Assembly: GCA_964645155.1 (NCBI GenBank)
Contig: CAZYBG010000005.1
Coordinates: 1 to 64,000 of the forward strand
Reading direction: 5' to 3'
Length of the DNA stretch: 64,000 nucleotides
Origin: CAZYBG01 sp964645155
Lineage (GTDB): Bacteria > Pseudomonadota > Alphaproteobacteria > Rhodobacterales > Rhodobacteraceae
Part shown: in pieces, positions 24,942 through 34,085 of the stretch
How the letters are laid out: every line of letters begins with the position of its first letter
How positions within the stretch are numbered: position 1 is the first letter of the stretch
Program-made: the position numbers and the translations under genes
Notes under the pieces: generated by a model
Database searches by the model: none
Seen by the model: only the letters and a program-made list of their open reading frames with translations
Told to the model about the DNA's origin: nothing

Positions 24942-25454
24942 ATGTACGACACGATGACGCTGACCAAGACCGTCGCATCGCTCTGCGGGGCACTTCTGCT
25001 CTTCCTGCTGATCGGCTGGGCCGGCGAGGCGATCTATAACGGTGGCCATAGCGCCGACGGCGAGCAGGCCTACGCGATCGACACCGGCGCCGACGAGGAA
25101 GCGACCGAGACGGCCGAGGCGGAAGTGCCGTTCGCCGATGTCTTTGCCGCGGCCGATCCGGCGGCGGGAGAGGGGCTGTTCCGGCAGTGCCAGGCCTGCC
25201 ACCGGCTGGACGGCACCGACGGCACCGGCCCGCACCTGAACGGCGTCGTCGGGCGCGACATCGCCTCCGTCGCGGGTTTTTCATACTCCGACGCGCTCCT
25301 CGGCCTCGAGGGGCCGTGGGACCCCGAGGCGATAAGCGGCTTCATCGAGGACCCGCGCGGCTACGCGTCGGGCACGAGCATGGCCTATTCCGGAATGCGC
25401 GATGTCGAGGACCGGGCCAACCTGATCGCCTATCTCGCGACGACCGGTGGCTGA
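24942..25454 (+). CDS. cycM: Membrane-anchored cytochrome c (CycM/c552 type)
   Basis: A 170-residue class I cytochrome c with an uncleaved N-terminal helix (TVASLCGALLLFLLIGWAGEAIY). An acidic Glu/Ala/Thr linker (residues 38-65) and a single haem-binding CQACH follow, and the distal methionine lies in GTSMAYSGM. Such proteins carry electrons from the bc1 complex to cytochrome c oxidase while tethered to the membrane. The gene is divergent from pheA, with 110 bases between the starts. A strong intrinsic terminator follows 26 bases after the stop, so it is monocistronic. Confidence 0.92.
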   Translation: MYDTMTLTKTVASLCGALLLFLLIGWAGEAIYNGGHSADGEQAYAIDTGADEEATETAEAEVPFADVFAAADPAAGEGLFRQCQACHRLDGTDGTGPHLNGVVGRDIASVAGFSYSDALLGLEGPWDPEAISGFIEDPRGYASGTSMAYSGMRDVEDRANLIAYLATTGG

Positions 25455-25480
25455 GATCGGCTCTTCGCGCCCCGCTGCCG

Positions 25481-25504
25481 AGGCCGCCCGGGGGCGGCCT
25501 TTTT
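25481..25504 (+). terminator. Intrinsic terminator after cycM
   Basis: A perfect 8-bp GC stem (25481-25488 with 25493-25500), a CGGG loop and then TTTTC give a textbook rho-independent terminator on the plus strand, separating cycM from the yej operon. Confidence 0.85.
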
Positions 25505-25552
25505 CATGCCGCGGGCGGCCGGGCGGCGCGACAAATCTCACGCAAACGCAAC

Positions 25553-25582
25553 TTGAACAATGGGCGTGGGGGCATCTAGCCT
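25553..25582 (+). promoter_or_regulatory. Candidate sigma70-type promoter for yejA
   Basis: TTGAAC (25553-25558) and TAGCCT (25577-25582) are separated by 18 bases, just after the cycM terminator and about 50 bases before yejA. The -10 is weak, as is common at this GC content. Confidence 0.4.
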
Positions 25583-25635
25583 AGCTGATAAGAGAGACGT
25601 CCGTTCTTGCCCGGCAGCACGGGAGGAGCCCCAAG

Positions 25636-27570
25636 ATGCACGATCCGCGCCACAGTGCCCGCGCTCTCGCCGCCGACCTTCGGCCGCGGCGGGCGATGCT
25701 CGCCGCCGGGCTCGGCGCGGCGCTCGTCTGGCTGGCCGCGCCGGCGCCGGCGCAGGACACCACCGCCCCCGCCGAGGCGACGGCGGGAGAGGAGCGGATC
25801 ATCGTCACCCACGCCTTCTCGGACCTGGGCGAGATCAAGTATCCGGCCGACTTTCCGCATCTCGACTACGTCAATCCTGACGCGCCCAAGGGCGGCGAGA
25901 TGGCCGTGTCGGCAGAAGGGACTTTCGATAGCCTAAACCCCTTTGCAACGCTCAAGGGCACCCCCGGCGCGCTGTCGTCCATCATGTACGAGCGCATCCT
26001 GACCAGCACCGCCGACGAAGTGGATGCAAGCTACTGCGTCGTCTGCACCACGATGGAATACCCGGAAAGCCAGGACTGGGTGATCTTCAACCTGCGCCCC
26101 GAGGCGCGCTTTTCGGATGGCACGCCCGTCACCGCGCATGATGTGGTGTTCTCGCACCAGCTTCTGCTCGACCAGGGCACCCCGTCCTATGCCAGCTATG
26201 TCGGGCGGGTGATCCCGCAGGTCGAGGCGCTGGACGACCATCGCGTGAAGTTCACCTTCGCGCCCGACATTCCGCGCAAGGACCTGATCGGGCAGGCGGG
26301 CGGTACCCCGGTCTGGTCGAAGGCCTGGTACGAGGAAACCGGCGCGCGGCTCGACGAAAGCCGCCTGGACGTGTCGCCGGGGTCTGGGCCCTACATGCTC
26401 GACAGCTACGACGTGGGCCGCCGCATCGTCTATCGCCGCAATCCCGACTACTGGGGCGCCGATCTGCCGATCATGCAGGGCAGATCCAACTTCGACACGA
26501 TCCGGGTCGAGTATTTCGCCGACTCGAATGCGGCGTTTCTCGGGTTCACCGCCGGCGAATACACCTTCCGCCAGGAGGGGGATTCGCTGAACTGGGCCAC
26601 GGCCTACGATTTCCCCGCGCTCGACAAGGGCTGGGTGGTCAAGGCCGAGCCGCTGAACGGCAACCTGCCGCCCGCGGCCGGCTTCGTCTTCAACCTGCGG
26701 CGCGACAAGCTGCAGGACCGCAACATCCGCCTGGCGCTGGGGCGCATGTTCAACTTCACCTTCACCAACGACACCCTGCAATACGGCCTGTTCCAGCAGC
26801 GCGAGAGCTTCTGGCAGGGATCCGAGCTTCAGGCCGAGGGCGTGCCCGAGGGTCGCGAGCTCGAGCTCCTGCAATCGGTGTCGGACATGATCGACCCCGC
26901 CATCCTGACCGAGCCCGCACTCGAGCCGCACACCTCCGGCGAGCGCCAGCTCGATCGCGGCAATCTTCGGGCGGCCCTCGCGCTGATGGCCGAGGCCGGC
27001 TACACCCCCGGCTCGGACGGGATGTTGCGGAACGCCGAGGGCGAGACGCTGGTGGTGGAATTCCTCGAGACGCGCCAGAATTTCGACCGGATCATCGCGC
27101 CCTACATCGACAATCTGCAGCGCCTCGGCGTCGATGCGCGCTACCGGCGCGTTGATCCCGCGCAGTACCAGCAGCGGACGCAGGATTTCAACTACGACAT
27201 CGTCTACGACGGCTACACCAACGCGCTGGTCGAGGGCATTGGCCTCAGCCAGCGCTTCGGCAGCGAAGACAGGAACGACGTGTTCAATCCGGCCGGCTTC
27301 GGCCACCCCGCGGTGGATGCCCTGACCGAAGTCGTTGTCGAGGCCGAGACCTACGACGAGATGGTGGCCGCGGTCCGCGCCATCGACCGGATCATGCGCT
27401 GGGAATACTTCATGGTGCCCACCTGGTACCGTCCGACCTACTGGGTGGCCTACTACGACATGTATGACCACCCCGAGCCGCTGCCGCCCTACTCGCTCGG
27501 CAATCTCGATTTCTGGTGGTACGACGCCGAGAAGGCCGAGGCGCTGCGCGCCGCCGGCGCGATCAGGTAG
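25636..27570 (+). CDS. yejA: Oligopeptide/microcin ABC importer, substrate-binding protein YejA
   Basis: A 644-residue family 5 solute-binding protein. The signal peptide includes an RRAMLAAGLGAALVWLAAP run. The mature protein has the YejA hallmarks IKYPADFPHLDYVNPDAPKGG, FDSLNPFATLKG and the C-terminal RWEYFMVPTWYRPTYWVAYYD. The YejABEF importer takes up peptides, including the Trojan-horse antibiotic microcin C, and defends some alphaproteobacteria against antimicrobial peptides. GGGAGGAG stands 8-10 bases before the ATG. It is the first of five tightly packed genes. Confidence 0.93.
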   Translation: MHDPRHSARALAADLRPRRAMLAAGLGAALVWLAAPAPAQDTTAPAEATAGEERIIVTHAFSDLGEIKYPADFPHLDYVNPDAPKGGEMAVSAEGTFDSLNPFATLKGTPGALSSIMYERILTSTADEVDASYCVVCTTMEYPESQDWVIFNLRPEARFSDGTPVTAHDVVFSHQLLLDQGTPSYASYVGRVIPQVEALDDHRVKFTFAPDIPRKDLIGQAGGTPVWSKAWYEETGARLDESRLDVSPGSGPYMLDSYDVGRRIVYRRNPDYWGADLPIMQGRSNFDTIRVEYFADSNAAFLGFTAGEYTFRQEGDSLNWATAYDFPALDKGWVVKAEPLNGNLPPAAGFVFNLRRDKLQDRNIRLALGRMFNFTFTNDTLQYGLFQQRESFWQGSELQAEGVPEGRELELLQSVSDMIDPAILTEPALEPHTSGERQLDRGNLRAALALMAEAGYTPGSDGMLRNAEGETLVVEFLETRQNFDRIIAPYIDNLQRLGVDARYRRVDPAQYQQRTQDFNYDIVYDGYTNALVEGIGLSQRFGSEDRNDVFNPAGFGHPAVDALTEVVVEAETYDEMVAAVRAIDRIMRWEYFMVPTWYRPTYWVAYYDMYDHPEPLPPYSLGNLDFWWYDAEKAEALRAAGAIR

Positions 27571-27585
27571 GGGCGCTTACGCCGG

Positions 27586-28680
27586 ATGGGCGCCTACATC
27601 CTCCGCAGGCTCCTGCTGATCATTCCGACGCTGCTCGGGATCATGTTGATCAACTTCGCGCTGGTACAATTCGTGCCGGGAGGCCCGATCGAGCAGATCA
27701 TTGCGCGCCTCGAGGGCCAGGGCGATGTGTTCCAGAACTTCGCCGGCGGCCGTGACGACGGCGGTGGCGGAGGCGGGCAGGGCGAAAGCGCCGACAGCGG
27801 CTACCTCGGCGCGCGCGGCCTGCCACCGGAATTCATCGCCGAGCTGGAACGCGACTTCGGCTTCGACAGGCCACCTGTCGAGCGGTTCCTGCTGATGATG
27901 GGCAACTACCTGCGCTTCGATTTCGGCGAAAGCTGGTTCCGGTCGGTCTCCGTCGTCGACCTGGTGATCGAGAAGATGCCGGTCTCGATCTCGCTCGGCC
28001 TCTGGTCGACGCTGATCGCCTACCTGATCTCGATCCCGCTTGGCATCCGCAAGGCGGTGCGCGACGGCACGCCCTTCGACAGCTGGACCTCCGGAGCGAT
28101 CATCGTCGGCTATGCGATCCCCGGCTTCCTCTTCGCCATCCTGCTCCTCGTCCTCTTCGCCGGCGGATCCTACTGGCAGATCTTCCCGCTGCGCGGCCTC
28201 ACCTCGGACAACTGGGAGAGCCTGTCGTTCTTCGGCAAGATCGCCGACTACTTCTGGCACATCACGCTGCCGGTCCTGGCCTCGACCATCGCATCATTCG
28301 CCACGCTGACGCTGCTGACCAAGAACTCGTTCCTCGACGAGATCCGCAAGCAGTACGTGATGACCGCCAAGGCCAAGGGGGTGAGCGAACGCCGCGTGCT
28401 CTACGGCCATGTCTTCCGCAACGCGATGCTGATCGTGGTGGCGGGCTTTCCGGGCCTGTTCCTGTCGGTGTTCTTCACCGGCTCGCTGCTGATCGAGACG
28501 ATCTTCTCGCTCGACGGGCTCGGGCGGCTCGGCTACGAGGCCGCGCTCCAGCGCGATTACCCGGTGATCTTCGGCACGCTCTTCTTCTTCGGACTCGTCG
28601 GCCTGCTGATCGGGATCCTCTCCGATCTCGTCTATGTCTGGATCGACCCGCGCATCGATTTCGCCAGCCGGGAGACCTGA
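27586..28680 (+). CDS. yejB: Oligopeptide ABC importer permease YejB
   Basis: A 364-residue DppB-type permease. An N-terminal helix (ILRRLLLIIPTLLGIMLINFAL) is followed by the long periplasmic segment with a Gly/Asp-rich stretch (GRDDGGGGGGQGES) that marks YejB. Five more helices follow, and the EAA loop is in TAKAKGVSERRVLYGHVFRNAM. It pairs with YejE in the membrane. It starts 15 bases after yejA, and the next gene begins immediately after its stop. Confidence 0.93.
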   Translation: MGAYILRRLLLIIPTLLGIMLINFALVQFVPGGPIEQIIARLEGQGDVFQNFAGGRDDGGGGGGQGESADSGYLGARGLPPEFIAELERDFGFDRPPVERFLLMMGNYLRFDFGESWFRSVSVVDLVIEKMPVSISLGLWSTLIAYLISIPLGIRKAVRDGTPFDSWTSGAIIVGYAIPGFLFAILLLVLFAGGSYWQIFPLRGLTSDNWESLSFFGKIADYFWHITLPVLASTIASFATLTLLTKNSFLDEIRKQYVMTAKAKGVSERRVLYGHVFRNAMLIVVAGFPGLFLSVFFTGSLLIETIFSLDGLGRLGYEAALQRDYPVIFGTLFFFGLVGLLIGILSDLVYVWIDPRIDFASRET

Positions 28681-29793
28681 GTGCCGGTGCTCTCGCCCCT
28701 CAACCAGCGCCGCTGGCGCAACTTCCGGTCGAACCGCCGCGCCTACTGGTCGCTGATCGTGTTCTCGGTGCTGTTCGGCCTGTCGCTCTTCGCCGAGCTC
28801 ATCGCCAACGACAAGCCGATCCTGGTGAGCCACAAGGGCGCGCTCTACACGCCGATCTGGAGCTTCTACCCCGAGACCGTCTTCGGCGGCGATTTCCCGA
28901 CCGAGGCGATTTACCGCGATGTCGAGGTGCAGTGCCTGATCGTCGCCGCCGGGCGCGAGGAATGCTGGGACGATCCCGCCGGCATCCTCGCCGAGGCTCG
29001 CGCCAGCGGAACGGTGGCGGGCGAGCCGGTGGAGGCGGGCTGGATGCTCTGGCCGCCCCTTCCCTACAGCTACAACACCGTGAACCAGATCCCTGGCACG
29101 GCGCCCTCGGCGCCCGACGCGCAGCACTGGCTCGGCACCGACGACACCGCGCGCGACGTGCTGGCGCGGGTGATCTACGGCTTCCGCCTGTCGGTCGGCT
29201 TCGCGCTGATCGTGACCCTTCTCACCTCGGTGATCGGCATCCTCGCAGGCGCGGTACAGGGCTTCTTCGGCGGCCTGACGGACCTCATCTTCCAGCGCAT
29301 CATCGAGATCTGGGGCTCGACGCCCTCGCTCTACATCATCATCATCGTGGCCGCGATCTGGCGGATGAATTTCTGGCTTCTGGTGCTGCTGACCACGCTG
29401 TTCGGCTGGACGGCACTTGTCGGCGTCGTGCGGGCGGAATTCCTCAGGGCGCGCAACTTCGAGTATGTCCGGGCGGCGCGGGCCCTGGGCGTCGGCAACC
29501 TCGCCATCATGGTGCGCCATGTCCTGCCGAACGCGATGGTGGCCACACTGACGATCTTGCCCTTCATCATCACGGGTGCCATCGGCGGCCTCGCCACGCT
29601 CGACTTCCTCGGCTTCGGCCTGCCGTCCTCGGCGCCGTCGCTCGGCGAACTCACGCTTCAGGCCAAGCAGAACCTGCAGGCCCCCTGGCTTGCCTTCTCG
29701 GCCTTCTTCACCTTCGCAATCATGCTGTCGCTTCTGGTGTTCATCTTCGAAGGCATCCGCGACGCCTTCGATCCGAGAAAGACCTTCCGATGA
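28681..29793 (+). CDS. yejE: Oligopeptide ABC importer permease YejE
   Basis: A 370-residue DppC-type permease starting with GTG directly after the yejB stop. The N-terminus (LSPLNQRRWRNFRSNRRAYWSL) and the long periplasmic insert with PPLPYSYNTVNQIPGTAPSAPD are typical of YejE. The EAA loop is in YVRAARALGVGNLAIMVRHVLPNAM. Its stop overlaps the start of yejF as ATGA. Confidence 0.93.
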   Translation: MPVLSPLNQRRWRNFRSNRRAYWSLIVFSVLFGLSLFAELIANDKPILVSHKGALYTPIWSFYPETVFGGDFPTEAIYRDVEVQCLIVAAGREECWDDPAGILAEARASGTVAGEPVEAGWMLWPPLPYSYNTVNQIPGTAPSAPDAQHWLGTDDTARDVLARVIYGFRLSVGFALIVTLLTSVIGILAGAVQGFFGGLTDLIFQRIIEIWGSTPSLYIIIIVAAIWRMNFWLLVLLTTLFGWTALVGVVRAEFLRARNFEYVRAARALGVGNLAIMVRHVLPNAMVATLTILPFIITGAIGGLATLDFLGFGLPSSAPSLGELTLQAKQNLQAPWLAFSAFFTFAIMLSLLVFIFEGIRDAFDPRKTFR

Positions 29794-31409
29794 GCGCCGT
29801 CCTCGAGGTTCGCGACCTGAACGTGCGCTTCCGGCAGGACGGCAAGCTGATCCATGCCGTCCGGAACGTGTCGTTCCAGGTGGCGAAGGGCGAGACGGTC
29901 GCGCTGGTGGGCGAATCCGGATCGGGCAAGTCGGTGACCGCGCTCTCCACCGTCGCGCTGCTGCCCGACAGCGCGGAAGTGACAGGATCGATCACCTATG
30001 CCGGCGCCGAGATGGTCGGCGCCTCCGAGAAGGAGCTGCGCCGGGTCCGCGGCAACGACATCAGCTTCATCTTCCAGGAGCCGATGACGTCGCTGAACCC
30101 GCTTCACACCATCGACAAGCAGATCGGCGAGAGCCTGGCCGAGCACCAGGGGCTGACCGGCGCCGCCGCCCGCGCCCGCACGCTGGAACTGCTGACCAAG
30201 GTCGGCATCCGCGACCCCGAGACCCGGCTGAACGCCTATCCGCACCAGCTCTCGGGCGGCCAGCGGCAGCGCGTGATGATCGCCATGGCGCTGGCGAACG
30301 GCCCCGAACTGCTGATCGCGGACGAGCCGACGACAGCGCTCGACGTCACGATCCAGGCGCAGATCCTCGAGCTTCTGGCCGACCTCAAGCGCGACCTGGG
30401 GATGAGCCTTCTCTTCATCACCCACGACCTCGGCATCGTGCGGCGCATCGCCGACCGGGTCTGCGTGATGAAGGACGGCGAGATCGTCGAGACCGGCCCC
30501 ACCGCCGGGATCTTCGCCGCTCCGAAGCACCCCTACACGCAGAAGCTGCTGGCCGCCGAGTCGACCGGGCTCCCCGAACCGGTGCCCGCCGACGCCGGCG
30601 AGATCGCGCGGACCAAGGCGCTGCGCGTCTGGTTCCCGATCGAGCGGGGCCTTCTGAAGCGCACGGTCGGCCATGTGAAGGCCGTGAACGACGCGACGCT
30701 CGCCGTCCGCGAGGGCGAGACGATCGGGATCGTGGGCGAGTCGGGCTCCGGCAAGACGACGCTCGCGCTCGCCCTCATGCGGCTCATCTCCTCGACTGGG
30801 CAGATCGTCTTTCTCGGGCAGGACATCCAGGGCTGGCCGTCACGCCGGCTCCGGCCGCTCCGCCGCGACATGCAGATCGTGTTCCAGGACCCCTACGGAT
30901 CTCTCAGCCCGCGGATGACGGTAGCCGAGATCATCGCCGAGGGGCTGGGCGTCCACGGTGCCGAACAGGGGCGCGACGCGCGCAGCATGGTGACCGACAT
31001 CATGGCCGAGGTCGGGCTCGACCCCGGCGCGATGGACCGCTACCCGCACGAATTCTCGGGCGGCCAGCGCCAGCGCATCGCAATCGCCCGGGCCATGATC
31101 CTGCGCCCGCGCCTCGTCGTGCTCGACGAGCCGACCTCGGCGCTCGACATGACGGTGCAGGTCCAGATCGTCGACCTGCTGCGCGCGCTGCAGCGCAAGT
31201 ACCGGTTGGCCTACCTGTTCATCAGCCATGACCTGAAGGTCGTGCGCGCGATGAGCCACCGGGTGATGGTGATGAAGAACGGTGATGTCGTCGAGGCGGG
31301 CCCGGCTGCAGCGATCTTCGAGGCGCCGCAGTCGGACTACACGCGGACGCTGATGGCAGCGGCCTTCGGCGAGCCGTTGGAGATCGCGGCGCCGCGCGCT
31401 GTGCGATGA
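29790..31409 (+). CDS. yejF: Oligopeptide ABC importer, duplicated ATPase YejF
   Basis: A 539-residue protein with two complete ATPase domains in tandem. Each has Walker A (GESGSGKSV near residue 42; GESGSGKTT near residue 318), the signature LSGGQRQRV/FSGGQRQRI, and Walker B (LLIADEPTTALD, LVVLDEPTSALD). It powers the YejB/YejE channel. The two halves are of DppD and DppF type, fused as usual in Yej systems. The start and stop both overlap neighbours by ATGA, so translation is coupled along the operon. Confidence 0.95.
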   Translation: MSAVLEVRDLNVRFRQDGKLIHAVRNVSFQVAKGETVALVGESGSGKSVTALSTVALLPDSAEVTGSITYAGAEMVGASEKELRRVRGNDISFIFQEPMTSLNPLHTIDKQIGESLAEHQGLTGAAARARTLELLTKVGIRDPETRLNAYPHQLSGGQRQRVMIAMALANGPELLIADEPTTALDVTIQAQILELLADLKRDLGMSLLFITHDLGIVRRIADRVCVMKDGEIVETGPTAGIFAAPKHPYTQKLLAAESTGLPEPVPADAGEIARTKALRVWFPIERGLLKRTVGHVKAVNDATLAVREGETIGIVGESGSGKTTLALALMRLISSTGQIVFLGQDIQGWPSRRLRPLRRDMQIVFQDPYGSLSPRMTVAEIIAEGLGVHGAEQGRDARSMVTDIMAEVGLDPGAMDRYPHEFSGGQRQRIAIARAMILRPRLVVLDEPTSALDMTVQVQIVDLLRALQRKYRLAYLFISHDLKVVRAMSHRVMVMKNGDVVEAGPAAAIFEAPQSDYTRTLMAAAFGEPLEIAAPRAVR

Positions 31410-32659
31410 GGGTTCTTCTCGTCCACCAGAATTACCCGGGGCAGTTCCGCCAGTTGGCGCCCGCGCTGGTCGCCCGCGGCCACGAGCTTGCGATCATCAC
31501 CGATGGGAAGAACGGCGCCGATACCGGCGCGGTCCTCACGGCGCGCTACGGCTACGAGGCGCCGGACAAGAAACGGCTTGCCGCGGCCGGCGCCCCGCTT
31601 GCTGCACATCACGCGACGATGGTGCAGCGCGGCGCAGCGGCAGCGCGGGTCGCTGCCAAGCTGCGCGACGAGCGTGGCTTCGTGCCCGACGTCATCTACG
31701 CCCATCCCGGCTGGGGCGAGACGCTGTTCCTGCGCGAAGTCTGGCCCGACGCGCCGATGCTGCTCTATGCCGAGTACTACTATCATCCGCACGGGCGCGA
31801 CTCTGATTTCGACGCCGAGATCCAGAACGCCGGAGCAGGCTTTGCGCGGGCGCTCCATACCATCGCGATGCGCACCCACATCGCCCAGGCGATGACCGAG
31901 GCCGACGCGGCGATCGCGCCCACCGCCTGGCAGGCATCGAGCTTTCCCGCATGCTTCCGCCGGAACATCGCGGTGATCCATGACGGGGTCGATACCGCGG
32001 TGCTGGCACCTGATCCGGCGGCACGGTTCACCGTGCCGGGAGCGGCGCTTGAACTGCGCGCGGGCGACGAGGTGCTGACCTATGTCGCCCGGAACATCGA
32101 GCCCTATCGTGGCGCGCATGTCTTCTTGCGCGCCCTACCGGACGTGCTGGCCGCGCGGCCTGCGGCGCATGTCGTGATCGCCGGCGGCGACGGCGTCAGC
32201 TACGGCAGCGCCCCGTCGGGCGGCGGGACGTGGAAGGAGAAGCTGCTGGCCGAGGCCGGCGACCGGATCGACCGCTCCCGGGTCCACTTCACCGGGCGCC
32301 TGCCCTACGAGGCGTTCGTGCGGCTGATGCAGGTCAGCCGCGTCCACGCCTACCTGACCTACCCCTTCGTCCTGTCATGGTCGCTGATCGAGGCGATGAG
32401 CATCGGCGCCGCCATCGTCGCCTCGCGCACGGCGCCGGTCGAGGAGGTGATCGAGGACGGGGTCAACGGCCGCCTTGTCGATTTCTTCGACGTGCCGGGA
32501 TGGTCGGCCGCTCTGATCCGCGCGCTCGCCGAGCCGGGATCGTTCCTGCCGCTGCGCGCCGCCGCCCGCGAGACCGCGCGGGCGCGCTACGACCAGGCTG
32601 GCTGTCTGCCGAGGATCATCGACCAGATCGAGCGCACGGCCCGCATCCGCGGCGGGTGA
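31406..32659 (+). CDS. Glycosyltransferase family 4-like protein
   Basis: A 417-residue GT-B-fold glycosyltransferase. The N-terminal Rossmann half opens RVLLVHQNYPGQFRQLAPAL. The C-terminal half has YVARNIEPYRGAHVFLRALP, the HFTGRLPYEAFVRLMQ segment and the sugar-nucleotide site SWSLIEAMSIGAAIVASRTAPVEEVIEDG, with the E-x7-E pattern of retaining GT4 enzymes. No membrane helix is evident. It overlaps yejF by ATGA, so it is the fifth gene of the yej transcript. Donor and acceptor are unknown; a cell-surface polysaccharide or glycolipid is likely. Confidence 0.85.
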   Translation: MRVLLVHQNYPGQFRQLAPALVARGHELAIITDGKNGADTGAVLTARYGYEAPDKKRLAAAGAPLAAHHATMVQRGAAAARVAAKLRDERGFVPDVIYAHPGWGETLFLREVWPDAPMLLYAEYYYHPHGRDSDFDAEIQNAGAGFARALHTIAMRTHIAQAMTEADAAIAPTAWQASSFPACFRRNIAVIHDGVDTAVLAPDPAARFTVPGAALELRAGDEVLTYVARNIEPYRGAHVFLRALPDVLAARPAAHVVIAGGDGVSYGSAPSGGGTWKEKLLAEAGDRIDRSRVHFTGRLPYEAFVRLMQVSRVHAYLTYPFVLSWSLIEAMSIGAAIVASRTAPVEEVIEDGVNGRLVDFFDVPGWSAALIRALAEPGSFLPLRAAARETARARYDQAGCLPRIIDQIERTARIRGG

Positions 32660-32665
32660 GGCCGG

Positions 32666-34027
32666 TCAGATCGCCGGAGAATGCCCGGCGCGGGAGAGAT
32701 CGTAGGCATCGAACGCCCTTGCGATCATGCGCGTCAGTGGCCGGGCCCTCGGCGGGACGCTGAGGCCCGACGCGTCGACCCGCACCATCTGCGGGAACTG
32801 CGCAGCGACGTCGCCGAAGAGCGCCTGCAACGCCGTTTCCCCGGCTCCGAAAACCGCGATCATCTCGGCTACATCGATCCGGAAATCGCACATGAGCGCC
32901 TCGATCATCCGGGCGCGCAGAAGATCGTCGCCGACGAAGGTGTGACCCCGCGCCGTCGCGAAGCTGCCCGCGCGGATCTGACGCGTGTAGTCCGAGGTGG
33001 CCGCCGCGTTCTGCGCGTAGCCCTGCGGAAAGCGCGAAATCGCCGATGCGCCGAGCCCGATGAGAACCGGCGTCATGTCGTCGGTGTAGCCTTGGAAGTT
33101 GCGCCTCAGAAGCCCGGTGCGGCTTGCCGCGGCAAGGCTGTCCTCCGGGCGGGCGAAGTGGTCGATGCCGATCTCGTCGTAGCCGTCGGCCGCAAACAGC
33201 ACCCGCGCCGTCTTGAACAGATCGAGCCGCTCCTCGGGGCGCGGCAGGCGGTCGGCGGGGATCATGCTCTGCCGCCGCGCCATCCACGGGACATGCGCAT
33301 AGCCGTAGAGCGCGACGCGGTCGGGGGAAAGCGAGAGCAGCATCGACACGCTGTCGGCCATCCGCGCCCGCGTCTGGTCGGGAAGCCCGAAGAGGATGTC
33401 GGCATTGAGGCTGTGTACCCCGGCCGCGCGAATCGCATCGACCGCCCGCGCGGTCGCCTCGTAGCTCTGCTCCCGGCCGATGGTGCGCTGGATGTCGGGG
33501 TGGAAGTCCTGAACGCCGACCGACGCGCGGTTCATGCCGGCCCGCGCGAGCGCATCGAGGCGCGGGGCGTCGATCTCGTTCGGGTCGATCTCGACCGAGA
33601 ACTCGGTCCTGGCCGTGCCCGGGATCGCGGCGAAGATCGCGCCGGCCAGGTCGTCGATCTGCGCCGGCGTCATCAGCGTCGGCGTGCCGCCGCCCCAGTG
33701 CAGCTTTGCGAGCGTGATCCCTGCGGGCAGCGCCGCCGCAAGCTGCGCGATCTCGGCCTTCAGCGTTTCGACATAGGCGCCGACGGGTTCGGCCGTGGCC
33801 GTGCCCTGGGTGCGGCAGGCACAGAACCAGCACAGTCGCCGGCAGAACGGCACGTGAAGATAGAGCGAGATGGCCGTTCCCTCTGGTATCTCGCCGAGCC
33901 ATCCGGCAAATGTCTCGGGCCCGACGCTGCTGCCGAAGTGCGGCGCGGTCGGATAGCTCGTGTAGCGCGGCACGCGCGCGTCGAAGAGGCCGAGCCGGGA
34001 GAGTTGTGCCACCGTGTCCATTGGCAT
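32666..34027 (-). CDS. hemN: Oxygen-independent coproporphyrinogen III oxidase
   Basis: A 453-residue radical-SAM enzyme of haem and bacteriochlorophyll synthesis. It decarboxylates coproporphyrinogen III without oxygen. The cluster motif is CRRLCWFCAC (Cys62, Cys66, Cys69, Cys71). The HemN N-terminal PRYTSYPTAPHF, the GGGTPTLM motif and the C-terminal HemN domain are all present, which separates it from HemW-like proteins. It is transcribed away from fnrL. A perfect FNR box lies 30-43 bases upstream of the start, fitting induction under low oxygen. Confidence 0.95.
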   Translation of the reverse strand: MPMDTVAQLSRLGLFDARVPRYTSYPTAPHFGSSVGPETFAGWLGEIPEGTAISLYLHVPFCRRLCWFCACRTQGTATAEPVGAYVETLKAEIAQLAAALPAGITLAKLHWGGGTPTLMTPAQIDDLAGAIFAAIPGTARTEFSVEIDPNEIDAPRLDALARAGMNRASVGVQDFHPDIQRTIGREQSYEATARAVDAIRAAGVHSLNADILFGLPDQTRARMADSVSMLLSLSPDRVALYGYAHVPWMARRQSMIPADRLPRPEERLDLFKTARVLFAADGYDEIGIDHFARPEDSLAAASRTGLLRRNFQGYTDDMTPVLIGLGASAISRFPQGYAQNAAATSDYTRQIRAGSFATARGHTFVGDDLLRARMIEALMCDFRIDVAEMIAVFGAGETALQALFGDVAAQFPQMVRVDASGLSVPPRARPLTRMIARAFDAYDLSRAGHSPAI

Positions 34028-34056
34028 AGCTTTGGCGCCGCGAAGCGCCGATCGCG

Positions 34057-34070
34057 TTGATCGAAATCAA
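34057..34070. promoter_or_regulatory. FNR box between hemN and fnrL
   Basis: TTGATCGAAATCAA is a perfect match to the FNR/FnrL consensus TTGAT-N4-ATCAA, centred 36-37 bases upstream of the hemN ATG and about 22 bases upstream of the fnrL ATG. It can serve hemN activation and fnrL autoregulation. Confidence 0.92.
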
Positions 34071-34085
34071 ACGGCGGTAGGGATC

